From: JAKZRT01 sp047518005
GTDB taxonomy: Bacteria > Pseudomonadota > Alphaproteobacteria > Rhodobacterales > Rhodobacteraceae
Assembly: GCA_047518005.1 (NCBI GenBank)
Contig: JAKZRT010000139.1
Span: 1 to 14,820, forward strand
Direction of reading: 5' to 3'
DNA length: 14,820 nt
Below, one piece after another: positions 8,801-14,679 of this stretch. The notes beneath the pieces are model-generated. The model was given only the letters and a program-made list of their open reading frames with translations. It made no database searches and had not been told where the DNA came from. Made by a program: the position numbers and the translations under genes. Every line of letters starts with the position of its first letter. Positions within the stretch are counted from its first letter, which is position 1.

Positions 8801-9276
8801 GCCACCCGAATGACCGGCTCGCCCAGGCGCTTTACCGCGCCCCTCAGCACGCTGGTGATGCCCGGATGCTCGTCCTCGCTCAGCACCTTGCCGGTCAGCA
8901 TCAGGGCCCAGGTCGAGGCGTTGACCAGCGACGAGGCCGATTGCCCCAGGTGACGCCCCCAGTGGCTCGGTGCGATCTTGTCCTCGATCAGGGCGTCCAT
9001 GGTGGGTGCGTCGGGCACCCGCAAAAGCGCCTCGGCCAGACACATCAGCGCGACTCCTTCATCGGTCGACAGCCCGTATTCGGCCAGAAAGACCTCCATC
9101 AGCCCGGGCGTGTCGTGGCCGCGTACCGCGCGGACCAGATCGGTACCGCGCGCCGCAGCTCGCGCGCGGGTCGGGGCATCGGGCCCGTGGTCCGTGATCA
9201 GGCGGTCAAGAACCGTGGCCTCGTCGGCCAGCCGGTCGGCCGAGATCAAAGCGCGGATTTTGTCGGGTGATGGCAT
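5806..9276 (-). CDS. putA: bifunctional proline dehydrogenase / L-glutamate gamma-semialdehyde dehydrogenase PutA
   Basis: The 1156-residue enzyme oxidises proline to glutamate: FAD-dependent proline dehydrogenase passes electrons to the quinone pool at the membrane, then an NAD-dependent aldehyde dehydrogenase acts. Proline dehydrogenase marks are ISIKLSALHPRYE (235-247), LRLVKGAYWDSEIKRA (339-354), ATHNAHT (394-400) and the substrate-binding RRLLENGANSSFVHQ (456-470). The dehydrogenase half has SPWNFPLAIF (662-671), GNAVIAKPAE (682-691), FTGST (739-743), the general base in AETGGLNA (Glu766) and catalytic Cys800 in QSAGQRCSA, then QPFGGEGLSGTG (959-970). About 170 further residues form a C-terminal domain. 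There is no N-terminal ribbon-helix-helix domain, unlike the 1320-residue E. coli protein, so regulation is left to the divergent Lrp-type gene. An AAGGA ribosome binding site at 9287-9283 supports the ATG at 9276. Confidence 0.97.
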   Translation of the reverse strand: MPSPDKIRALISADRLADEATVLDRLITDHGPDAPTRARAAARGTDLVRAVRGHDTPGLMEVFLAEYGLSTDEGVALMCLAEALLRVPDAPTMDALIEDKIAPSHWGRHLGQSASSLVNASTWALMLTGKVLSEDEHPGITSVLRGAVKRLGEPVIRVAVGRAMKELGQQFVLGETIDAAIRRGKKSPEVTHSFDMLGEAALTRTDADAYFQAYAAAIARLAKEPVASIADAPGISIKLSALHPRYEVAQHARVLDELVPRLVELARAAADARIGLNIDAEEADRLELSLDVIQTALADAALAGWDGFGIVVQAYGQRAGRVIDWFYALARTLDRKVTLRLVKGAYWDSEIKRAQVAGLSGFPVFTRKVATDAAYLCLAAKLLTMTDRIYPQFATHNAHTMAAIFEMAGKSRDFEFQRLHGMGAVLHDLVRADAGTRHRVYAPVGAHRDLLAYLVRRLLENGANSSFVHQLLDAGVAPEAAAADPFDALPLALARPAPGVVLPAQLFGKARGNAEGWELTDALDLAAIDGHRDKFKDTEWMAEPLLAVASADADRRAVTNPADPALVVGHVQLASRAVAARAVEAARSWDAEVSKRAEILSRAAAFYEAHSGEFFALLAREAGKCLPDAVSELREAVDFLRYYAAQAATLDAPARGTIAAISPWNFPLAIFTGQIAAALAAGNAVIAKPAEATPLVAFRAVQLMHAAGVPRSALQFLPGQGREVGAAMVANPAISGVAFTGSTATAQGINRAMADHLAPDAALIAETGGLNAMIVDSTALPEQAVRDIVTSAFQSAGQRCSALRMLYVQEDVADSFTDMLTGAMDELRLGDPWALSTDVGPVIDDASARSINDYVEAQGDRVLHRLAAPDAGHFVAAALIKVSGIQDLAREVFGPVLHIATYAVDGLDGVVDAINARGFGLTFGMHSRIDDRVAQVTARLKVGNIYINRNQIGAVVESQPFGGEGLSGTGPKAGGPQYLPRLCATARPRIAAPDAGPMADAKAVRLALRDLAARPGPRATQDMPGPTGESNRLSLFGRGAVLCLGPTAAAAREQARVARGTGCAALAVAPGLGAGEGVPGLLSPETLTGLHGFDLVADWSADQRLTQIRQALADRDGPIVLLATGFDLARLATVERHLSIDTTAAGGNTRLLAAAE

Positions 9277-9361
9277 GGTCTGTCCTTGGTCTGGCCCGAG
9301 CCTAGCATGGATCGCCTGGACGATTAGACCTTAAACTGCGAATACGCGCGACTTTTCCCCG

Positions 9362-9390
9362 TTGTTATTATCGGAATCGGGCGATATAGT
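9362..9390 (+). promoter_or_regulatory. putR promoter positioned for a leaderless transcript
   Basis: A -35 box TTGTTA (9362-9367) and a -10 box TATAGT (9385-9390) are separated by an ideal 17 bases. The A of the putR ATG at 9398 lies 8 bases past the -10 box, where transcription normally begins, so the mRNA would start on the start codon. This fits the lack of a Shine-Dalgarno sequence before 9398. PutR probably also binds this 121-base divergent region (9277-9397) to control putA, but I could not define its operator. Confidence 0.55.
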
Positions 9391-9397
9391 TGTATTC

Positions 9398-9859
9398 ATG
9401 AGAGATTACGGCGAAATAGACCGGCTTGACCGCAAGATCATCCGCGAATTGTCCCGCGATGGTAGGATGTCGATCACCGATCTCAGCGCCCGCGTTGGTC
9501 TGTCGAAAAGCCCCTGCCAGGCCCGCGTCGCGCGGCTGCGCGACCGCGGGATCATCACCGGTTTTCGCGCCATACTCGACCCGGTCAAACTGGGCCGCGA
9601 CCACATCGCCTTTGCCGAGGTCAGGCTGACCTCGACCACCGAGGCGGCCCTGTCGGCCTTTAACGCGGCCGTCCGCGACGTTGCGGAAATCGAGGAATGC
9701 CACATGATCGCGGGCGCATTTGATTACCTGCTGAAAGTCCGGACCAGCGACATAAAGGCCTATCGCCAGGTTCTGGGGGAAACCATTTCGGCATTGCCGC
9801 ATGTTGGGGCCACCTCAACCCACGTCTCGATGCAGGCGGTAAAGGACCGCGGCGCGTGA
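9398..9859 (+). CDS. putR: Lrp/AsnC-family regulator, probable proline catabolism regulator PutR
   Basis: The 153-residue protein has the Lrp layout. An N-terminal helix-turn-helix (about residues 8-58) begins with IDRLDRKIIRELSRDGRMSI and has the recognition region DLSARVGLSKSPCQARVARL. It is followed by the ligand-sensing RAM domain (about 68-145) with ECHMIAGAFDYLLKVRT. Lrp regulators form octamers that bend DNA and respond to amino acids. In Rhodobacter capsulatus and Agrobacterium, PutR of this family activates putA when proline is present; the divergent position 121 bases from putA makes the same role very likely here. The ATG at 9398 is chosen because the helix-turn-helix begins a few residues later. 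A TTG at 9362 would add 12 residues and would overlap the predicted promoter. Its stop overlaps the next gene's GTG. Confidence 0.88.
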   Translation: MRDYGEIDRLDRKIIRELSRDGRMSITDLSARVGLSKSPCQARVARLRDRGIITGFRAILDPVKLGRDHIAFAEVRLTSTTEAALSAFNAAVRDVAEIEECHMIAGAFDYLLKVRTSDIKAYRQVLGETISALPHVGATSTHVSMQAVKDRGA

Positions 9860-10950
9860 ACTTGTTTGGACGATCTGCCCCGATGATGCCACCACAAGGA
9901 ATGAACAGAATTACACTGCGCGAACTCGATGTCGTCGCTCCGAACTTGAAACGCAGGCTGTCGGGCGTGACCGCAACGATTGTCAGGCTGGTTCCCGTTC
10001 AGGCCCGTTCGATTGCAATCGCCTGCACGGGCCCGGGACTGCCCGCCGAGGTTCCCCATATCGCGCTTTGGAAGTTGTTTTTCCTGCCGCGCGACCGCTG
10101 GCGCATCTGGCACGCCCGGCGCAATATCGAGATGCTTCTGGGGCTGGCGCTGCGTCACATATTCCGGCGGCGCCTGCGGTTGGTGTTCACGTCGGCTTCG
10201 CAGCGAAATCACTCGCGCTACACGAAATGGCTGATCCGGCGGATGGAGAGGGTGGTTGCGACATCGGCGAAATCGGCCAGCTATCTTGACTGCCCGGCGA
10301 CGGTTATCCGGCACGGAATCGACACCGTGGCCTTCGCGCCCACCGATGACAAGGCCGGCTTGAAAGCGCGCCTCGGCCTTGACGCTTCCGCGAACTACGT
10401 TGGCTGTTTCGGACGCATTCGCGCGCAAAAGGGCACCGATGTCTTTGTACACGCGATGATCCGGGCACTTGGCGATGCCCGCGGCTGGTCAGCCCTAGTG
10501 ATGGGGCGGGCCACACAAAAGCACGGTGCGTTTCTGGACAAACTGAAAGGCGAGGTGGCCGATGCTGGTCTTGGCGACCGCATCCGATTTCTGCCCGAGG
10601 TGGATGTCGACCGGATCGCCGACTGGTATCGCGCGCTGGATCTGTTCATCGCGCCGCAGCGGTGGGAAGGCTTCGGTTTGACACCGCTCGAGGCGATGGC
10701 CGCGGCGGTTCCGGTTTTCGCCACCGACGTCGGCGCATTCGGCGAACTTGTGGTGCCCGGTGAGACAGGCACCATCCTGCCGCCGGGCGATGTGTCGGCC
10801 ATGGCCGAAGCCTTTGGCGAAGAGGTCGCTGACCCCGCAAGGCTCGCTGCCTGGGGCGCGGCAGGGCGTGACCGCGCCGGAGCCGAATTCGACATCCGGG
10901 GCGAGGCGCGCGCACTCAATCGGCTCTACAGCGGGCTGCTTGACCGTTAA
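9856..10950 (+). CDS. lpcC: GT4-family glycosyltransferase, LpcC-like LPS core mannosyltransferase
   Basis: The protein resembles LpcC of Rhizobium, which transfers mannose from GDP-mannose to the Kdo of the LPS inner core on the cytoplasmic face of the inner membrane. Shared blocks are VVAPNLKRRLSGVTATIVRL, IWHARRNIEMLLG, VFTSASQRNHSRYTKWLI and HGIDT. The GT-B nucleotide-sugar site FGRIRAQKGTDVF and the EX7E motif (WEGFGLTPLEA) are intact. The GTG at 9856 overlaps the putR stop (GTGA) and has an AAAGGA ribosome binding site at 9841-9846, giving 364 residues. An ATG at 9901 (349 residues) fits the usual N-terminus of homologues better but has its purine-rich site directly against the start. 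The mannose donor would need a phosphomannomutase such as the manB product in this window. Confidence 0.8.
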   Translation: MNLFGRSAPMMPPQGMNRITLRELDVVAPNLKRRLSGVTATIVRLVPVQARSIAIACTGPGLPAEVPHIALWKLFFLPRDRWRIWHARRNIEMLLGLALRHIFRRRLRLVFTSASQRNHSRYTKWLIRRMERVVATSAKSASYLDCPATVIRHGIDTVAFAPTDDKAGLKARLGLDASANYVGCFGRIRAQKGTDVFVHAMIRALGDARGWSALVMGRATQKHGAFLDKLKGEVADAGLGDRIRFLPEVDVDRIADWYRALDLFIAPQRWEGFGLTPLEAMAAAVPVFATDVGAFGELVVPGETGTILPPGDVSAMAEAFGEEVADPARLAAWGAAGRDRAGAEFDIRGEARALNRLYSGLLDR

Positions 10951-11025
10951 CCCAAGTCCATATCGCCCTTTCCCTCGTCCCGATGAGCGTCTAGAACGCC
11001 CGCCGAGACGCGAGGAGCAACCGAA

Positions 11026-12048
11026 ATGGGCTACAAGGTCGCTGTTGTCGGCGCCACGGGTAACGTGGGCCGCGAAATGCTGAACATTCTGGCCGAACGC
11101 CAGTTCCCCACCGACGAAGTGGTCGCACTTGCCTCGCGCCGCTCCCTTGGCACGCAGGTCAGCTTTGGCGACAAAACCCTGGTAACCAAGGACCTGGATA
11201 CGTTCGACTTTACCGGCTGGGACATGGCGCTTTTCGCCATTGGCGCCGAGGCGACCAAAACCTACGCGCCGAGGGCCGCCAAATCCGGCTGTGTGGTGAT
11301 CGACAATTCGTCGCTCTACCGCTACGATCCGCAGGTCCCGCTGATCGTGCCCGAAGTGAATGCCGATGCGATCGAGGGCGTGCGCCACAAAAACATCATC
11401 GCCAACCCCAATTGCTCGACCGCACAGTTGGTCGTGGCCCTGAAGCCGCTGCACGACCGTGCCCGCATCAAGCGCGTCGTGGTGTCGACATACCAGTCGG
11501 TTTCTGGTGCCGGCAAAGACGGGATGGACGAGTTGTGGAACCAGACCAAGGGCGTATATGTGCCCGGGCAAGCGGTCGCGCCGAAGACCTTCGCCAAACA
11601 GATCGCCTTTAACGTCATCCCCCATATCGACGCCTTCATGGAAGACGGGACGACCCGCGAAGAATGGAAGATGGTCGCCGAAACCAAAAAGATCGTCGAC
11701 ACCTCGATCAAGGTTACCGCCACGTGTGTTCGCGTCCCGGTCTTTGTCGGGCACGCCGAAGCAGTGAACATCGAGTTCGAGGACTTCCTCGATGAAGACG
11801 AAGCCCGCGATATTCTGCGCGATGCCCCCGGCATCATGGTCATCGACAAGCGCGAGGCAGGCGGCTACGCCACCCCGATCGATTGCGTGGGCGATTACGC
11901 CACTTTCATCAGCCGCATCCGACAGGATACGACTATCGAGAACGGCCTGAATCTGTGGTGCGTGTCCGACAACCTGCGCAAGGGCGCCGCACTCAACGCT
12001 GTGCAGATCGCCGAGGTGCTGGGGCAAAGGGTGCTGGGGAAGGGCTAG
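11026..12048 (+). CDS. asd: aspartate-semialdehyde dehydrogenase
   Basis: The 340-residue cytoplasmic enzyme reduces aspartyl phosphate to aspartate semialdehyde with NADPH, the branch point to lysine, diaminopimelate, methionine, threonine and isoleucine. The nucleotide-binding GATGNVGREML starts at residue 9. ASRRSLG (36-42), VVIDNSSLYRY (90-100) and VPLIVPEVN precede NPNCSTAQ with catalytic Cys130. VSTYQSVSGAGKDGMDEL follows, and VRVPVFVGHAEAVNIEFE carries the conserved active-site region, as in the family. Length is typical (about 340). A strong GAGGAG ribosome binding site at 11012-11017 sits 8 bases before the ATG. It lies 75 bases after the glycosyltransferase gene, with no obvious terminator between, so read-through is possible. 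It is probably essential for cell-wall synthesis. Confidence 0.97.
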   Translation: MGYKVAVVGATGNVGREMLNILAERQFPTDEVVALASRRSLGTQVSFGDKTLVTKDLDTFDFTGWDMALFAIGAEATKTYAPRAAKSGCVVIDNSSLYRYDPQVPLIVPEVNADAIEGVRHKNIIANPNCSTAQLVVALKPLHDRARIKRVVVSTYQSVSGAGKDGMDELWNQTKGVYVPGQAVAPKTFAKQIAFNVIPHIDAFMEDGTTREEWKMVAETKKIVDTSIKVTATCVRVPVFVGHAEAVNIEFEDFLDEDEARDILRDAPGIMVIDKREAGGYATPIDCVGDYATFISRIRQDTTIENGLNLWCVSDNLRKGAALNAVQIAEVLGQRVLGKG

Positions 12049-12578
12049 AAGGGTTCGACCAATTGAGGATTCTGTTCGGTCTCGACCCCTGCGCGCCGCG
12101 CCGAATTTCACTGGCCGGAAGATCTCGGACCAACTGGCCCGGCGTGAGATCGCGTGCGCGCGAAATTCTCACCGTTTCGCGCAACATTGGCTCGGACATT
12201 TGCAGGAATAGTTTGCGGCGTTGCTTATCCAAACCTGGTCCAGGCTTGGTTAAGAAACGACGAATGGAAATGCGCACCAGCGGCCCGCGAATCGCGGAAT
12301 GTCCCGCGGCAGGCCTTCGGACCTACGCCACCGTCGTTAATTGCGCGACCCGGATATCGCTCAACAATCGCTGTTCATTTCAGCATTTGTGCAGGATCAC
12401 AGTGGCGGCTTTCAAAGATGCCATTGAATTGCCCCAAAATAGCGCCGTCTCGGCCACAAACAGAATCGCACAATTAGCCACGGTCCATCGCTTCGTGACC
12501 GAACGTTTGTTCGGGGCCTGCATGCCCTTGGTTTCTCAGTGATCGCGTACACTTACCGCCCTCGCACCGGAGAAACCG
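12049..12578 (+). other. 530-base stretch without a convincing gene
   Basis: The region between asd and the small ORF at 12579 has frames on both strands, but none has a good ribosome binding site or recognisable protein sequence. The base composition is less GC-rich than in the flanking genes, especially at 12330-12480. It contains a 21-base inverted repeat (12229-12249). It could hold a small RNA, the remains of a decayed gene, or the promoter region of the downstream small ORF. I see no tRNA, rRNA or CRISPR signature. Confidence 0.6.
12229..12249. repeat. 21-base imperfect inverted repeat
   Basis: CCAAACCTGG and CCAGGCTTGG flank a single central T, with 9 of 10 positions complementary. 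The one-base centre suits a dimeric DNA-binding protein better than an RNA hairpin. It is not followed by a T-run on either strand, so it is not a typical terminator. It lies about 180 bases after the asd stop, in a region without genes. Confidence 0.6.
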
Positions 12579-12734
12579 ATGATTGCTACACTCAACACCA
12601 AAGCCCGCGACGCCCGTGTTGTGGCGCTCAAGACCTTGACCCAACGCAATGCCGACGAATTTCGACGTGGCGAAAAAGTGCCTGCGTTTCAATCAATTCG
12701 CCAAGGCGCGTTGGCGCTGGTCGCCGCCGCTTGA
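12579..12734 (+). CDS. possible 51-residue small protein
   Basis: This short frame begins MIATLNTKARDARVVALKTL and ends RQGALALVAAA. A CGGAG ribosome binding site at about 12568-12572 lies a suitable distance before the ATG. The product is basic with an amphipathic, helix-favouring middle and a short hydrophobic C-terminus, and has no recognised domain. It ends 3 bases before the stop codon of the carbonic anhydrase gene on the other strand, so it fills the remaining space neatly. A real small gene is plausible but unproven; composition and start signal are the only support. Confidence 0.45.
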   Translation: MIATLNTKARDARVVALKTLTQRNADEFRRGEKVPAFQSIRQGALALVAAA

Positions 12735-12737
12735 CGC

Positions 12738-13385
12738 TCAGAGCGCGTTAAATCGATCGTCGGCTGCGGAATAAGCGCTCAGCCCGCCCTCGCCGATGTC
12801 GGTCCATAGACCGTGCAACGTCAGCGTGCCGCGCTCGACCTTTTCCCGGATGAACGGAAAAGTCATCAGGTTTTCCAGCGAGATCAGCACCGCCTGTTCT
12901 TCCAGCGCGCGTTCGCGATCCGCCTCGTCGATTTCCTTTACGCGCTCGTATCCGGGTTTCAGAATATCCATCCAGCGGCCGACAAAGCTGGATTTTTCTT
13001 CCAGCTCAGGGGCCCGGCCGGAACACATATCGGCGCAGCTCTGAACGCCACCGCATTGCGAATGGCCCAGAACAATCAAATGCGCGACTTTCAAGAAGTT
13101 GACCGCATATTCAACCGCCGCACTGGTCCCGTGGAGGTCGCCGTCGGGGGTGTTGGGCGGCACCAGGTTGGCGATGTTTCGGTGAATGAAAAACTCGCCC
13201 TGCTCGGCCCCGAAGATCGAGGTTACGTGAACCCGGCTGTCGCAGCACGATATCACCATGGCGCGCGGGTGCTGGCCCTCTTCGGCCAACCGGCGATACC
13301 ACGCCTGATTTTCAGCATAGCCCGTCGCCCGCCAGCCGGCATAGCGCTGCACCAGATAGCTTGGCAGAGGTTTGGCATGTTGCAT
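12738..13385 (-). CDS. beta-class carbonic anhydrase
   Basis: The 215-residue zinc enzyme interconverts CO2 and bicarbonate, supplying bicarbonate to carboxylases and balancing pH. The zinc ligands are in SCCDSRV (Cys47, with the Asp49-Arg51 dyad of the CxDxR motif) and HSQCGG (His108 and Cys111). HRNIANLVPP (68-77), TSAAVEYAVNFLKV (87-100) and the C-terminal HGLWTDIGEGGLSAY are also typical of the family. There is no signal peptide, so it should be cytoplasmic. A GGGGGTC purine-rich site lies 5 bases before the ATG at 13385. It is divergent from the gene at 13530 and convergent with the small ORF at 12579. Confidence 0.95.
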   Translation of the reverse strand: MQHAKPLPSYLVQRYAGWRATGYAENQAWYRRLAEEGQHPRAMVISCCDSRVHVTSIFGAEQGEFFIHRNIANLVPPNTPDGDLHGTSAAVEYAVNFLKVAHLIVLGHSQCGGVQSCADMCSGRAPELEEKSSFVGRWMDILKPGYERVKEIDEADRERALEEQAVLISLENLMTFPFIREKVERGTLTLHGLWTDIGEGGLSAYSAADDRFNAL

Positions 13386-13438
13386 GGATGACCCCCAATG
13401 TCATTGCGACCGCCCGATTTGAACGACTTCTATTAAAA

Positions 13439-13458
13439 GCCTTCCGATTTATGAAGGC
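13439..13458. repeat. inverted repeat in the divergent intergenic region
   Basis: GCCTTC (13439-13444) and GAAGGC (13453-13458) are perfect inverted 6-base arms around an 8-base AT-rich centre. They lie between the divergent carbonic anhydrase gene and the gene at 13530. This could be an operator or a 5'-UTR hairpin of the carbonic anhydrase mRNA. A chance occurrence cannot be excluded. Confidence 0.35.
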
Positions 13459-13529
13459 CCGCGAAACGATTTCTTGAGTCCTGTCACCGGTAAAATGCGT
13501 CTGCTGGGATGGGTGCTGAGGGAAATCGC

Positions 13530-13910
13530 GTGTCTAATATCGCGTTCATGAGCCATAACGACGAGGTTCGGGTTGATCCCGACCGTCTTGTTGCTTTGCA
13601 GCTTCAGCTTGGCGCTGTCGGGGCGGAAACCGTGATCGCCCGCGCCATGGCCGAACTCTCGACGCGGTTCATTCAACTGCGCGCGGCCAACGACCAGGCC
13701 GATCCCGACACCATCTACAAGCTGGCACGCGGAATTTCAGCTATTGCCGATCAGGTCGGCATGGTGACCCTGTCGCGGGTCGCCGGCGACGTCGCCATCT
13801 GTGCGATCTCGTTGGATCGCGCAGCGTCCGAGGCGACATTGGCCCGGTTGTGCCGTATCGGGGATTGTTCGCTGAACCTGGTCTGGGAAATTTCGGGCCA
13901 GACGAATTAG
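13530..13910 (+). CDS. small helical hypothetical protein of Rhodobacterales type
   Basis: The product is about 126 residues from the GTG at 13530, which has a strong GAGGGAA ribosome binding site 5 bases upstream. An ATG at 13509 would add 7 residues, and one at 13548 would remove 6 but lacks a ribosome binding site. The sequence is almost entirely alpha-helical, with LVALQLQLGAVGAETVIARA, AMAELSTRFIQL and IYKLARGISAIADQVGMVTL as amphipathic helices. It is predicted to be cytoplasmic, without membrane segments. I know similar short proteins upstream of leucyl aminopeptidase genes in Rhodobacterales but no function for them. The four-helix look recalls an HPt domain, but no phosphorylatable His is apparent in the helices. 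Confidence 0.75.
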   Translation: MSNIAFMSHNDEVRVDPDRLVALQLQLGAVGAETVIARAMAELSTRFIQLRAANDQADPDTIYKLARGISAIADQVGMVTLSRVAGDVAICAISLDRAASEATLARLCRIGDCSLNLVWEISGQTN

Positions 13911-13915
13911 CCGAT

Positions 13916-13936
13916 CCCGCGGCGGGCGATTTTTTT
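13916..13936 (+). terminator. possible weak intrinsic terminator
   Basis: A short GC hairpin (CCCG, loop CGG, CGGG at 13916-13926) is followed after three bases by seven Ts (13930-13936). It lies right after the stop of the small helical gene and before the aminopeptidase promoter. The 4-base stem is short, so the call is tentative. Confidence 0.35.
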
Positions 13937-13939
13937 GAC

Positions 13940-13968
13940 TTTAACCCCCGGCTTCCGGCACCTATTCT
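13940..13968 (+). promoter_or_regulatory. possible promoter of the aminopeptidase gene, again leaderless-type
   Basis: A -10 box TATTCT (13963-13968) has a weak -35 TTTAAC (13940-13945) at 17 bases. A better -35-like TTGACT (13935-13940) lies 22 bases away, which is too far for standard spacing. The ATG at 13976 starts 8 bases past the -10 box and has no ribosome binding site, the same geometry as at putR. Confidence 0.35.
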
Positions 13969-13975
13969 GCCCGGC

Positions 13976-14679
13976 ATGAGGCAGGCCCAAACCCCGCGAT
14001 TTGCTGTCCCTTCCGGCGCTGCCCGTCCGCTCTGGGCGGTCCGGCCCGAGGATATCGACGCGACCGCCTCTGCCCGATCTGCCGAAGTCGCGGCTTGGAT
14101 CGGCGCAAGCGGATTTGCTGCGGCACCGGGCGAAGTGCTGTTGCTGCCCGGACCAGACGGCGTCTCAGGTGCGCTTTGCGGGTTGGGCAACGCTGCTGGC
14201 GACGCGCGGCGCCGGTTCACGCTTGGCGCGGCGCAATCGCATTTACCGGGTGGCGACTGGTATCTTGCCACCGAGCTGGAGCGTGATGACCGGTCCGAGG
14301 CCGGGCTCGGCTGGCTGTTGGCGGAATATCGGTTCAGTCGGTATTCGGGCGGCGATAGACCAGCCGCGCGGCTGGTGGCCCCTGACGGGCTTGACGCCGC
14401 GCGGACCGAACGCATCGCGGCGGCCGAATATCTGACCCGCGACCTAATCAACACGCCGGCCTCGGATATGGGGCCGGATCAGTTACAGGCCGCGGTTGCG
14501 GCGATGGCCGACGAATTCGGCGCCAGCCTTGCGGTGACCAAAGGCGCGGCACTTCTGGACGCGAACCTGCCGCTGATCCACACGGTCGGTCGCGCTTCTG
14601 ACAAAACCCCCCGGCTGCTCGATCTCAACTGGGGCGATGCCGGCGCCCGATTGACGCTGGTTGGCAAAGGTGTCTGTTT
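13976..14679 (+). pseudogene. leucyl aminopeptidase family (M17), interrupted by an IS3 element
   Basis: The first 234 residues look like the N-terminal domain and the start of the catalytic domain of a cytosolic M17 aminopeptidase, a two-metal enzyme that removes N-terminal residues from peptides. Family marks are ARLVAPDGLDAARTERIAAA, YLTRDLINTPASDMGPDQL and LDLNWGDAGARLTLVGKGVC. The family continues at this point with a block of the form FDTGG carrying metal-binding Asp. Here the frame changes abruptly after Cys234 to eleven unrelated residues and a TAA at 14711-14713. Lys231 of the GKG motif remains, but the other metal ligands and the C-terminal half (about 220 residues) are missing, so the product should be inactive. 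The rest of the gene presumably resumes beyond the insertion, outside the window. Confidence 0.85.

Noticed and set aside
6214..9270. Open frame of 1018 codons on the plus strand
   Set aside because: It runs antisense to nearly all of putA, whose protein has all expected motifs. Long antisense frames are a by-product of GC-rich third codon positions, and the translation is Arg/Gln/His-rich with no family resemblance.
10495..12111. Open frame of 538 codons on the minus strand
   Set aside because: It is antisense to asd and the glycosyltransferase gene, both certain from their motifs, and the translation is unlike any known family.
11993..12277. Minus-strand frame of 94 codons in the gene-poor region
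   Set aside because: It has no ribosome binding site, overlaps the end of asd by more than 50 bases, and ends in low-complexity Pro/Arg/Ala sequence.
12154..12477. Plus-strand frame of 107 codons in the gene-poor region
   Set aside because: It has no start signal, unusual composition rich in Cys, Pro and Ser, and no recognisable domain.
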